Shown here: positions 15,010 to 23,711 of the stretch, piece by piece
Position numbering within the stretch: position 1 is the stretch's first letter
Layout: each line of letters begins with the position of its first letter
Origin: an uncultured Collinsella sp.
GTDB lineage: Bacteria; Actinomycetota; Coriobacteriia; Coriobacteriales; Coriobacteriaceae
DNA: 64,000 bases
Direction of reading: 5' to 3'
NCBI GenBank assembly: GCA_959602645.1
Contig: CAUGTZ010000012.1
Coordinates: forward strand, 1-64,000
The notes under the pieces: model-generated
Told to the model about the DNA's origin: nothing
Databases searched by the model: none
Seen by the model: the letters and a program-made list of their open reading frames with translations, nothing else
Position numbers and translations under genes: made by a program

Positions 15010-17691
15010 CTAGTCCTCGAGCAGGTTCTCGATAAAGCCGACACGGTAGTTCTTGAAGATTACCTCGCCGCCGTCTTGCGTGGCGTCCAGATCGACATCG
15101 CCCATGATGCCAAAATCGTGGTCGCCATCCTCGTCAGCAAAGATCTGGTGCACGTGCCATACGTGCGCGGTCTTCTCGTCGGACTCGTCGATGGAGAACA
15201 TCGCGGCGCTGCGGGCATCTCCGTCGGTGAGGATTTCCTCGTGCTGCTCATGGTAGGCATCGAGGGCCTTTTGCCAGCGGATCTCGCTCATGCCCCAGTC
15301 GTCGTCGAGCTCGCCCAGGTCGCGAACGTGCTCGCGGGCGGCAAGGGTCACGCGGCGGAAGAGCGCGTTGCGCACCAACAGCGTGCAGCCGCGGCGGTCC
15401 GCCACGACCTCGTCGATGCCCTGCGGCGGCGCAGCATCGAGGGCTGCCGGGTTGCCGGCGTTCTCCCACTCGTCCACCAGGCTCGAGTCCACCGAGCGCA
15501 CCACAAAGTCGAGCCACGAGATAATGTCGCGCAGACGCTCGTCGCGCTTCTCGATGGGCACGGTGCGGTCGAGCGAACGGTAGGCCTCTGCCAGGTAACG
15601 CAGCAAAATGCCCTCGGAGCGGGCGATGCCGAGCTTTTGAATGTAACCCTTAAAATCGCTCGCGCTTTCCAGCATATCGCGCAGGACGCTTTTGGGAGAG
15701 AGCTGGTAGTCGTTTGCCCAGGGCACTTCCTGGCAGTACTTGTCGAAGGCGGCGTCGAGCAAGTCCTCGAGCGGTTTTTCGTAGGTGACATCCTGGATGC
15801 GCTCCAGGCGTTCCTCATATTCGACGCCGTCAGCCTTCATTTCGGCCATCGCGCGGTCGCGCGCTGCGCGCTCCTGAGCGCGCAGCACCTGCTTGGGATC
15901 CTCGAGCGTTGCCTCGACCATCGAGATCAGGTCCATGGTATAGGTCTCGCTCTCGGGATCGAGCAGCTCCAGCGCGGCAAGCAAAAACGGCGAGAGCGGC
16001 TGGTCGAGCGCAAAGTCCTCGGGCAGGTCGACCGTCAGCGCGTAGTCGATGTCCGGCGCGGCGTCAGCCGGAGCGTCGGGTGCGGGCGGAACTTCGGTGC
16101 GAACGACGACGCCGGAATCGATGAGCGTGGCGAAGATCTCGTCGGCACGAACCTCGAGCTTTGCCTTTTCCTCAGGGGTCTGCAGACTCGTCTCGATGAG
16201 GTCGTGTACGCGGGCTCGGGCATCGCCGCCCTGCTCGACCACGCTAATCACCATGGAGTGCGTGATGCGCAGGCGCGGCTTGAGTGTCTCGGGCTGCGTC
16301 TCGATCAGGCGCTCAAAGGTTTGCTTGTTCCAGGTGACAAAGCCCTCGGGGGCCTTCTTCTTTTTAATCTTGCGGAGCTTTTTGGGGTCGTCGCCCGCCT
16401 TGGCCATAAGCTTGGCATTCTCGATCTCGTGCTCGGGTGCCTCGGCAATCACCATGCCTTCGGTATCGAAGCCCGAGCGGCCAGCACGACCGGCAATCTG
16501 GTGGAACTCGCGGGCGCGCAGGCGACGCATCTTGTAGCCGTCGAACTTGGTGAGCGCGGTGAGCACCACGGTATGGATGGGTACGTTGATGCCGACGCCG
16601 AGCGTATCGGTGCCGCAGATGACGGGCAGCAGGCCCTGCTGCGCCAAGCGCTCGACCAGCAGGCGGTAGCGCGGCAACATGCCGGCATGGTGCACGCCGA
16701 CGCCGCATCCGAGCAGGCGCTTGAGAATCTTGCCAAAGGCCGTGAAGAAGCTCGTGCCCTTGGCGGCGTCCTTAATAGCCTCGCGCTGTTCCTTGCTGGC
16801 GATGCCAAAGTTGGCGAGCGACTGCGCCGTCGCAAGGGCGGCATCCTGGCTAAAGTGCACGATATAGAGCGGGGCCTCGCCACGGCGCATGGCGAGCTCG
16901 ACGGTGCCCTCGAGGGAGGTCGTTACATAGTCGTAGCTCAGCGGAACAGGGCGCGGGGCGTCGACGACCAGGTCGCAGGCAGCACCGGTGTGCTCCTCGA
17001 GCGAGGCGGCGATGGCGGTGACATCGCCGAGCGTGGCGCTCATGAGCATAAACTGCGTGTGGGGCAGGGTGAGCAGCGGCACCTGCCAGGCCCAGCCGCG
17101 GTCGGGGTCGGCAAAGTAGTGGAACTCGTCCATGGCCACGCAGCCCACGTCGGCGTCTTCGCCCTCGCGCAGTGCGTCGTTGGCAAGGATCTCGGCCGTG
17201 CAGCAGATGACGGGCGCCTTGGTATTGATATGCGTGTCGCCGGTGATCATGCCGACGTTATCGCGGCCGAGCACCTGCACCAGGTCAAAGAACTTTTCGC
17301 TGACCAAGGCCTTGATGGGGGCCGTGTAATAGCAGCGCTTGCCCTGTGCCATGCCCATAAAGAGCATGCCCAGTGCGACAAGCGACTTGCCCGATCCGGT
17401 CGGTGTTCCCAAAATGACGTGATCGCCGGCAGCCAGGTCCATGAGGGCCTCTTCCTGGTGGTCCCACAGCTCAATACCGCGATCGCTCGTCCATTCAAAG
17501 AAGCATTCGAAGGCCTGATCGGGCGTGAGCCACGGTTCGGGCTCGCTGCCGTCCTCGGGCTCCCACCAGGTGGGGGAGAGCGCGCCGAGCGAGCCGAACT
17601 CGGCCTCGGTTCCCGTGCCGCCCGAGAATGAGCTAGCGGCGCCCGAGCCTGAGACGGTGCTGGCGGCGGTATCTGTCGTGCTTTGCGTCAT
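15010..17691 (-). CDS. SKI2-like DEAD/DEAH-box helicase with DUF3516 C-terminus
   Basis: An 893-residue superfamily II helicase. The N-terminal motor shows Walker A (GTPTGSGKS), DEFH box (MDEFHYFAD), SAT motif (LMSATLGD), and the second RecA domain's CGTDTLGVGINVP and QIAGRAGRSG. The long C-terminal part matches the DUF3516 extension common in actinobacterial SKI2-type helicases, thought to act in RNA metabolism, though substrates are unproven. The first 45 residues are low-complexity Ser/Thr/Gly. Start MTQSTTDTAAS at 17691 is preferred; a further in-frame start lies at 17727. Confidence 0.9.
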   Translation of the reverse strand: MTQSTTDTAASTVSGSGAASSFSGGTGTEAEFGSLGALSPTWWEPEDGSEPEPWLTPDQAFECFFEWTSDRGIELWDHQEEALMDLAAGDHVILGTPTGSGKSLVALGMLFMGMAQGKRCYYTAPIKALVSEKFFDLVQVLGRDNVGMITGDTHINTKAPVICCTAEILANDALREGEDADVGCVAMDEFHYFADPDRGWAWQVPLLTLPHTQFMLMSATLGDVTAIAASLEEHTGAACDLVVDAPRPVPLSYDYVTTSLEGTVELAMRRGEAPLYIVHFSQDAALATAQSLANFGIASKEQREAIKDAAKGTSFFTAFGKILKRLLGCGVGVHHAGMLPRYRLLVERLAQQGLLPVICGTDTLGVGINVPIHTVVLTALTKFDGYKMRRLRAREFHQIAGRAGRSGFDTEGMVIAEAPEHEIENAKLMAKAGDDPKKLRKIKKKKAPEGFVTWNKQTFERLIETQPETLKPRLRITHSMVISVVEQGGDARARVHDLIETSLQTPEEKAKLEVRADEIFATLIDSGVVVRTEVPPAPDAPADAAPDIDYALTVDLPEDFALDQPLSPFLLAALELLDPESETYTMDLISMVEATLEDPKQVLRAQERAARDRAMAEMKADGVEYEERLERIQDVTYEKPLEDLLDAAFDKYCQEVPWANDYQLSPKSVLRDMLESASDFKGYIQKLGIARSEGILLRYLAEAYRSLDRTVPIEKRDERLRDIISWLDFVVRSVDSSLVDEWENAGNPAALDAAPPQGIDEVVADRRGCTLLVRNALFRRVTLAAREHVRDLGELDDDWGMSEIRWQKALDAYHEQHEEILTDGDARSAAMFSIDESDEKTAHVWHVHQIFADEDGDHDFGIMGDVDLDATQDGGEVIFKNYRVGFIENLLED

Positions 17692-17815
17692 GCGGGTAAC
17701 TTTCTCTCGCGTTTGTCCGCCATCCATTATGGCGTAGCGGCGGCGCGGGATGCCAGCGCGCGAGAAAATGCAGGAAATGGGCGTTCCGCTCAGCCGTTTG
17801 GTGCAGGCGCTAGCT

Positions 17816-17934
17816 AAGTGAGTAGACTTTTTGCAATAGTGCGAGCATATGGCTTTTTCGCAAGGGCTCTACCTGCGGTTTTATTTTCTCCTATGCGGGT
17901 TGTGCTTGGCTATTGCTAAAAAGTCCACTCACTT
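17816..17934 (+). repeat. 119-bp dispersed palindromic element, copy 3
   Basis: It starts AAGTGAGTAGACTTTTT and ends AAAAAGTCCACTCACTT, giving inverted ends with one mismatch. It shares TACCTGCGGTTTT in the interior with copies 1 and 2. The length is again 119 bp and the orientation the same. It lies between the start of the helicase gene and the end of trmB, both on the minus strand, so here it overlaps no plus-strand gene. Confidence 0.8.
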
Positions 17935-17959
17935 AGGTTTGAGGGTCGTTCGCCGGCGC

Positions 17960-18841
17960 CTACTTGCGCTTGTTTACCGACGCCGCGACCATCAGAGGCC
18001 CCTGGGATTCTTGCGGCAGGCGCTTTTTGCCCTTGCGGGCGCGGTTTTTAAAGTTCTCAACGGCCTCTTCCATGCCCAGAGGTACATAGGTGAGCTCATC
18101 GAGGTCGTCGGGTAGGTAACAGGCAAGGCTTTGCTCCTGTGCTCGGCCTGTTGCGAGCTGTTCTTCGGTGGGCTCCGCGCCGGGTGCGGCGCAAATGCCA
18201 TAGACGACGGCACCCATCTCGCGCGTGCGGCGCTCGTATTCGGTCTCGGGGTGCTCGGGATGGTCGCGGCGGACGTCGTCGCTTACCCAAAGCGTGTCGT
18301 AGCCTGCCGCAGCAAACTGCCCCAAGGCGTAGTCGCGCAATGGCTTACTGTCGGTTCGCAGTGTGACGGTGGCACCGGCTGAAAAGAGCGGACGGTACAG
18401 CATTAGGTGGTCGACATGGACGAGTCGCTTTTTGGCGTACTTGGCCTTGGGCTGCGGCGTGGGAAAGTTGATGGTGATGGCATCGAGCTCGCCTGCGGCA
18501 AATAGCTGCGACAGCGATGCGGCACCTCGGGGCAGGACGAGTGCGTTGGACAGCCCCTGCTCGCAGATTTTCTGTGCGGCATAGGCGATGCAGATGGGCT
18601 CCTGGTCCATACCGATAAAGAGCGTGTCGGGCTCGTGGGCCGCGCGCTCTACAAGGTACGTTCCCTTGCCACAGCCAAGGTCCAGGTGAAGGTGTTCGAA
18701 AGGCTTGCTGCCTGCGGGCGCACAGGCCTTGCGCCAATCTCCGGCATAGGCCTCGGGGTTCGTCTCAATCGCATCGGCATAGCGCTCCAAGCGCTCCTCG
18801 AGCACAAAGTTCTTAGGGGTGCGAGCGTGGACGGCTCCCAT
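17960..18841 (-). CDS. trmB: tRNA (guanine-N7-)-methyltransferase TrmB, divergent
   Basis: A 293-residue class I SAM methyltransferase. The SAM site is LDLGCGKGTYLVERA, followed by FIGMDQEP and LRTDSKPLRDYAL, matching TrmB, which makes m7G46 in tRNA. The usual DPWPKxRHxKRR catalytic/tRNA block appears as NFPTPQPKAKYAKKRLV, so it is degenerate. A C-terminal extension of about 70 basic residues (NRARKGKKRLP) is longer than in standard TrmB and may bind RNA. Assignment is good at family level, less sure for activity. Confidence 0.78.
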   Translation of the reverse strand: MGAVHARTPKNFVLEERLERYADAIETNPEAYAGDWRKACAPAGSKPFEHLHLDLGCGKGTYLVERAAHEPDTLFIGMDQEPICIAYAAQKICEQGLSNALVLPRGAASLSQLFAAGELDAITINFPTPQPKAKYAKKRLVHVDHLMLYRPLFSAGATVTLRTDSKPLRDYALGQFAAAGYDTLWVSDDVRRDHPEHPETEYERRTREMGAVVYGICAAPGAEPTEEQLATGRAQEQSLACYLPDDLDELTYVPLGMEEAVENFKNRARKGKKRLPQESQGPLMVAASVNKRK

Positions 18842-18953
18842 GAGGCTCCTTGGTCATAAGTATGGAACGCATGGCTGCGCGTTCCGGCGATGGGTTAGAA
18901 GGGGGCGATTTGCCCGAACGCTGCGGTGCGGCTCGGCGGCGAGTCGTCGGTGC

Positions 18954-19826
18954 CTACAGACGCTTGAGAATCACATAGCGGTTGAGCTCGCCGCTGCGAC
19001 CGTCGGCGTGGAAACGCTCGAGCTCGCGTACGGGAACCTCGCCGCTCTTGTAGAACGTACGGACGCCGCGCACCAAGTCGGTGATCTGCTGATCGTCAAA
19101 GTGATGGCAATAGCGGTAGGCGTGGCGGTCGTTTTGCCAGCCAATGAGGTGGTCGCCGGCTTCAAACTGCGCGGAATCGTAACCCTCAAACGGCGGGGTG
19201 AGCTCGGCGCGGGCTTCGGCTCGAACGGCCTTGCGCGCCATGCGCTCGTCATTCATAAACTCCCAAAAGCTGATGGCGATGATGCCGCCCGGGTGCGTCT
19301 GGCGCACCAGGGCGTCGAGCACGCGTACGCGGTACTCGCATGACGGCACGTGGTGCATAAAGCCAAAGCAGACCGAGATGTCGGCGAGCGGGGCGTCGAA
19401 AAGCACGTCGGGTGTCTCGGCGGGGTTGAGCTTCATGAGGGCGTCGAGCACGTCGAGTTCCTGGAAGTGCAGGTTGGGAATGCGCAGGGCGTGGCCGTGG
19501 GCGTCTATTGCCAGATCTTGGCACGAGTCGACACCATAGAACTCAAACGGGCAGCTGGCATCTGCCGAGGGGTTTGCGCCGTCGACGCCCTTGGCGGCAA
19601 GTGCCCCGCCGGCGGCAAAGTTCTCGAATCGCATATTGCCGCAGGCAAGGTCGAAGACGCGGACGGGATGCTCGATCGTGGCCACATCGAGCTGATCAAG
19701 CGCGATGTCCATGGTGCGCACCCAGCCGGGCCACGGGGCCTGGCGCGTATCGGAAAAGGAAGCGGAGTGCTCGCGATAGAACGTATTGTTGAGCTGGATG
19801 AGCGATGATGCGAAATCGCGGTTCAC
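18954..19826 (-). CDS. Class I SAM-dependent methyltransferase
   Basis: A 290-residue protein with a class I methyltransferase core: VFDLACGNMRFENFA (motif I), FYGVDSCQDL (motif II), ISVCFGFMHHVPS (motif IV) and GGIIAISFWEF. The substrate is unknown. The start was set to GTG 19826 because GGAGGG (19838-19843 on the complement) precedes it by 11 bp; longer in-frame extensions look non-coding. It lies 112 bp upstream of trmB on the same strand. Confidence 0.75.
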   Translation of the reverse strand: MNRDFASSLIQLNNTFYREHSASFSDTRQAPWPGWVRTMDIALDQLDVATIEHPVRVFDLACGNMRFENFAAGGALAAKGVDGANPSADASCPFEFYGVDSCQDLAIDAHGHALRIPNLHFQELDVLDALMKLNPAETPDVLFDAPLADISVCFGFMHHVPSCEYRVRVLDALVRQTHPGGIIAISFWEFMNDERMARKAVRAEARAELTPPFEGYDSAQFEAGDHLIGWQNDRHAYRYCHHFDDQQITDLVRGVRTFYKSGEVPVRELERFHADGRSGELNRYVILKRL

Positions 19827-19897
19827 GGCGCGGAACTCCCTCCGTTGGCGGTGCGGAATAAACAGTACGACCATACTACCGTTAACGCCGCAACGGG

Positions 19898-19973
19898 GAC
19901 AACCGAGCTGCGGGTCATTGCTTTGTTTGGACACATTTCCGCAGCTCATATGCGCCCGCAACCTCCGGTTGTC
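19898..19973. promoter_or_regulatory. Nested inverted repeats in a divergent promoter region
   Basis: Outer arms GACAACCG (19898-19905) and CGGTTGTC (19966-19973) enclose inner arms GAGCTGCGG (19905-19913) and CCGCAGCTC (19939-19947); both pairs are perfect. The 76-nt structure sits between the methyltransferase and the XRE regulator genes, so it could be an operator or an RNA leader element. Confidence 0.45.
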
Positions 19974-20093
19974 AAAAATCTCACTAGAATAGGTGGCATG
20001 CTTTTGGCGGTGGCGGATAGATTTTTAACTGTGCAAGGCGCCTTAAGAACAAAAACGGTCCGGCGGCACGGCTGGCATCGCATAGGAGGAACC

Positions 20094-20810
20094 ATGAATG
20101 TAGAAACTGCTCAGCGGCTCGCCGACCTTCGCCGCAGCAAGGGCTTTAGCCAAGAAGGATTGGCGCGAAAGCTGGGACTGTCGCGCCAGGCGGTCAGTAA
20201 ATGGGAGCGCGCGGAGAGCTCGCCTGATACCGAGAACCTGATCTCGCTTGCCAAGCTCTATGGTGTGAGTCTGGACGAGCTACTCAATCCGAGCGACGAG
20301 ATCGAGGACGATATCGAGTTTGAGAACGAGGACCGTGCTCGCCAGCGCGAGGCCGAGGCGGCCGAGCGCGCCCGTACCCACGAGGCGGCAGCGCGCGCTA
20401 CCGAGGCGGCAACACAGGCGAGTGATGCTGCGGCCAAGGCGGCGCAAGCTGCAAGTTGGAGCGCACAGGCGGCTAACGCCGCGACGGCGCAAGCGACGAG
20501 CGCTGGCGCGGTCAATCCGACTCCAGTGAAAGGTCCGTTCCAGTCGTTTCCGTATTGGGCCGTGTGCTGGCTGCTGTTCTTTTTACTGATGTTCCTGTTT
20601 GGTGGTGCCCCCTTTGCCGCACTGATCTTCTTTACGATCCCCATCTATCACTGGGTGGCGCGTGCGCTCGACGGCGATTGGGCGCGCGGGAATATTCAGG
20701 TTGGTCCGGCGCCGGTGGCATCCAGGGCTCAGGATGATTCCCCTGCGGTTGATACCGACGTGGCTACCGCGACCCCCGTTGATCCGAGCGCCAAAGAAGG
20801 TGATGAATAA
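20094..20810 (+). CDS. XRE-family regulator with C-terminal membrane segments
   Basis: A 238-residue protein. An N-terminal Cro/CI helix-turn-helix (residues 5-60: FSQEGLARKLGLSRQAVSKW, LYGVSLDELL) is followed by an acidic/Ala-rich linker (about 65-140, probably coiled coil). Two hydrophobic segments (YWAVCWLLFFLLMFLFGG, FAALIFFTIPIYHWVA) come next, so the regulator is probably membrane-anchored. AGGAGG lies immediately upstream of ATG 20094. Its stop overlaps the ATG of the DUF4097 gene by one base (TAATG), showing tight coupling. Confidence 0.85.
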   Translation: MNVETAQRLADLRRSKGFSQEGLARKLGLSRQAVSKWERAESSPDTENLISLAKLYGVSLDELLNPSDEIEDDIEFENEDRARQREAEAAERARTHEAAARATEAATQASDAAAKAAQAASWSAQAANAATAQATSAGAVNPTPVKGPFQSFPYWAVCWLLFFLLMFLFGGAPFAALIFFTIPIYHWVARALDGDWARGNIQVGPAPVASRAQDDSPAVDTDVATATPVDPSAKEGDE

Positions 20811-21706
20811 TGAAACTCTCGCATGAATCGAAGGTGCGTCTGGGCGTTGGCATCGGAGCGTTTGTGCTTATTGTTGGGCTTGTCTTTGGCGCTTCGCGGA
20901 CATGGATTCATTTTGATGGTCCGTGGGATCTCGGCACTATTGCATCCGGCTTGTCCGGTAGGGACGATGCGGTTGACGCCGATGTTTTGAACGATGGCGG
21001 TAAGTATTCCGCTCAGCCTCAGCAGCTTTCGAGCACGACTTTTGATGCCGATGAGTTCCGCTACCTCGATTTCGATATCAATGCGGCTTCGGTGGACGTC
21101 AAGGTTGTTGATGGCAACAAGGCTCGCGTTATCGAGCGGGGGCGCGTTGCCGAGGGTATGGATGCCTCCAAGGCCGCGACGCAAAACATCGCATCCGTCG
21201 AGGACTCGACGCTCAAGGTTTCCCAGTTTGGAAGTGACGACGGTAAGGCAATCGATCGCTCAGTTACGGTCGAGCTGCCGCGCCGTGTTGCCGAACATCT
21301 GAAGGGAGTCAACGCGCACGTGGGCTCGGGCGATCTGCAGATTGCCGGTGTCATCTGTGATGGTTTCGACCTTTTCCTGGGTGCGGGAGATGTAGAGTTT
21401 ACGGGCAGCGTGACTGATGCGCTCAGCGCTGAGGTCGGTTCGGGCGATGTGACGTTCGAGCTTTACCAGGCCCCCGCGAAGTCGATGGACGTGAGTGTGG
21501 GCTCGGGCGATGTGGAGATGACGGTTCCGAACTCGACGGGCTTTAAGGCGAGCCTCACCTTGGGCAGCGGCGACTTCGAGAGCGATTTCCTTCCGCTTGA
21601 CTACGACGGCGAGACCATTTTGAATCTTGAATTCGATAACGGCGATAAGTCTGCTACGTATCGTTTTGAGGTCGGTTCGGGCGACATGTCGTTTGATCCG
21701 GAGTGA
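20810..21706 (+). CDS. DUF4097-family beta-helix protein, membrane-anchored
   Basis: A 298-residue protein with one N-terminal membrane segment (LGVGIGAFVLIVGLVFG), so the rest probably faces outward. The C-terminal half carries at least six GSGD/GAGD-type repeats spaced about 20-30 residues apart (GSGDLQ, GAGDVEF, GSGDVTF, GSGDVEM, GSGDFES, GSGDMSF). These are the turns of the beta-helix typical of DUF4097 proteins. It is coupled to the membrane-bound XRE protein upstream, suggesting an envelope-sensing pair. A GC-rich terminator follows. Confidence 0.83.
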   Translation: MKLSHESKVRLGVGIGAFVLIVGLVFGASRTWIHFDGPWDLGTIASGLSGRDDAVDADVLNDGGKYSAQPQQLSSTTFDADEFRYLDFDINAASVDVKVVDGNKARVIERGRVAEGMDASKAATQNIASVEDSTLKVSQFGSDDGKAIDRSVTVELPRRVAEHLKGVNAHVGSGDLQIAGVICDGFDLFLGAGDVEFTGSVTDALSAEVGSGDVTFELYQAPAKSMDVSVGSGDVEMTVPNSTGFKASLTLGSGDFESDFLPLDYDGETILNLEFDNGDKSATYRFEVGSGDMSFDPE

Positions 21707-21752
21707 CATGCGGTTTTCGGAGATCGGTGCATATAGGCATGCTCTTTGATGG

Positions 21753-21784
21753 AGGCGCCGGGGCCGTGACGGGCTCCGGCGCCT
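21753..21784 (+). terminator. Terminator of the XRE-DUF4097 operon
   Basis: AGGCGCCGGGGCC at 21753 pairs with GGCTCCGGCGCCT ending at 21784 (one wobble), followed by TTGCCTTT. It stands between the DUF4097 gene and elp3. Confidence 0.7.
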
Positions 21785-21803
21785 TTGCCTTTACAATGGG
21801 GGC

Positions 21804-23711
21804 ATGGAACAGATTATTTTGAACATACTCGAGGCTCTGCGTCGCGGTGAGACCGTGGACGACAAGGCGCTCGTCAAGTTGATACATGCCGAGGCGCGCC
21901 GCGAGGGTGCCGACAAACGCGATTTGGCCAAGCGCCGTCTGCTGCCGTTCTACCAGCGGGTGAAGCGTGAGGAGCCGGCTCGTTGGGCTGGGTGGAATGT
22001 CGATGCCGAGCTGGAACGTCGACTGCTGCAGGTGCTGCGTATGAAGCCGCGCCGAACGGCCTCGGGCGTGGCGACCATTACCGTCATTACCAAGCCGTGG
22101 CCCTGTTCGGGCGATTGCCTGTTTTGCCCCAACGACCTGCGCATGCCCAAGAGCTATCTGCACGCCGAGCCGGCATGCGCCCGTGCGGAGCAAAACTGCT
22201 TCGACCCGTATTTGCAGGTGAGCGCTCGTTTGACCGCGCTTTCGCAGATGGGGCATGCGACCGATAAGATCGAGCTCATTGTGCTCGGTGGTACCTGGAG
22301 CGACTATCCGCAGGGGTATCAGGCATGGTTTATGTCGGAGCTCTTCCGTGCGCTCAATGAAGACGCCGTGGCGGGCGTGGCGGCTAACCCCATGCTGGCA
22401 CGTCCGGGCATCAGCCGTGCCGAGGCGGGGCGCCTGCTCGATGACGCTCCCGCCGATGCCCTGCCGCCGGTGGTGGCGGAGCGTCGCGAGCGCTATAGGG
22501 CTGCCGGTATTGCGACCGATGAGGCCGAGCTTGCCGCCGGCGTTGCCGGCGTGCAAGGGCGTGTGGATGCTGCCGAGGGTGGCTATAACCGCGCGGTGCG
22601 TCGTCTGTACGGCCCCGGCACGCCTTGGGGCGCAGTCGCCGAGTGGCAGACGGCAACGATGGAGGAGCTTGAGCAACAGCAGCGCATCAACGAGACGGCG
22701 AAGCATCGCGTGGTGGGACTCGTTATCGAGACGCGCCCCGATGCCGTAACGCCGCAGGCGCTTACGCTTATCCGCCGCCTGGGCTGCACCAAGATTCAGA
22801 TGGGTATCCAGAGCCTCGACCAGCACCTGCTCGATATCAACGAGCGCCGTATTACGGTGGCACAGATCGAGCGAGCGTTTTCGCTTGCGCGCCTGTTTGG
22901 CTTTAAGATTCACGCGCACTTTATGCTCAACTTGCTGGGCGCCACGCCCGAGGGTGACAAGCGCGACTACGAGCGCTTTATGACCGAGGGCGCCTTTATG
23001 CCCGACGAGGTCAAGGTCTACCCGTGTGCGCTCATCGAGGGTTCGCGCCTGGTGGGCTGTTACGAGCGTGGCGAGTGGCGCCCCTATACCGAGGAAGAGC
23101 TGCTCGACGTACTGGCCGATGACATCGTGGTGACGCCGGCGTTCTGCCGCATCAGCCGCATGATTCGCGACTTTAGCTCCAACGACATTATGGTGGGCAA
23201 CAAGAAGCCCAACCTGCGTCAGCTCGTTGAGAACCGCCTGGCTGCTCGGGGTGACGGTGCGACGGTGCGTGAGATTCGCTATCGCGAGATCAGCACGGCG
23301 GGTGCCGACCTGAACGAGTTGGCCCTTGACGAAGAAGTGACGTACGAGACGCCGGTGACGCACGAGCGCTTTTTGCAGTGGGTGACGCCGCAGGGCAAGA
23401 TTGCGGGCTTTTTGCGGCTGTCGCTGCCCGATCGCGCATTTGTTGCCGCGCATGCGGACGAGTTGCCGACGACGCCGGACGAGGCGATGATTCGCGAGGT
23501 ACACGTGTATGGCATGGCGGCGCGCGTGGGGGATCAAGGCCAGGCAGCCCAGCACCATGGATTGGGGCGTTTGCTCGTAGAGCGTGCGTGCGAGATTGCC
23601 CGGGATGCGGGTTATGCACGCATCAACGTGATCAGTGCGATCGGCACGCGTGAGTACTATCGCCATTTGGGTTTTTACGACCATGGACTCTATCTGCAAA
23701 AGGAGCTCTAG
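21804..23711 (+). CDS. elp3: Elp3-type tRNA U34 carboxymethyltransferase, radical SAM/GNAT
   Basis: A 635-residue homologue of the catalytic Elongator subunit, which installs the cm5 group on wobble uridine of tRNA. The radical SAM cluster site is CSGDCLFC (CxxxCxxC). Motifs of the SAM domain follow (GGTWSDYPQGYQ, ETRPDAVTPQAL, QMGIQSLD). The C-terminal acetyltransferase domain has the acetyl-CoA loop HHGLGRLLVERA and ends with the characteristic YRHLGFYDHGLYLQKEL. Elp3 acts alone in the few bacteria that have it. The next gene begins at the base after its stop. Confidence 0.93.
   Translation: MEQIILNILEALRRGETVDDKALVKLIHAEARREGADKRDLAKRRLLPFYQRVKREEPARWAGWNVDAELERRLLQVLRMKPRRTASGVATITVITKPWPCSGDCLFCPNDLRMPKSYLHAEPACARAEQNCFDPYLQVSARLTALSQMGHATDKIELIVLGGTWSDYPQGYQAWFMSELFRALNEDAVAGVAANPMLARPGISRAEAGRLLDDAPADALPPVVAERRERYRAAGIATDEAELAAGVAGVQGRVDAAEGGYNRAVRRLYGPGTPWGAVAEWQTATMEELEQQQRINETAKHRVVGLVIETRPDAVTPQALTLIRRLGCTKIQMGIQSLDQHLLDINERRITVAQIERAFSLARLFGFKIHAHFMLNLLGATPEGDKRDYERFMTEGAFMPDEVKVYPCALIEGSRLVGCYERGEWRPYTEEELLDVLADDIVVTPAFCRISRMIRDFSSNDIMVGNKKPNLRQLVENRLAARGDGATVREIRYREISTAGADLNELALDEEVTYETPVTHERFLQWVTPQGKIAGFLRLSLPDRAFVAAHADELPTTPDEAMIREVHVYGMAARVGDQGQAAQHHGLGRLLVERACEIARDAGYARINVISAIGTREYYRHLGFYDHGLYLQKEL

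Noticed and set aside
15076..17631. An 851-codon open frame opposite the DUF3516 helicase gene
   Set aside because: GC-rich codon usage on the true strand leaves the antisense frame open. The composition (many Gly, Ala, His, Asp, Leu) is typical of antisense shadows and the helicase motifs are decisive.
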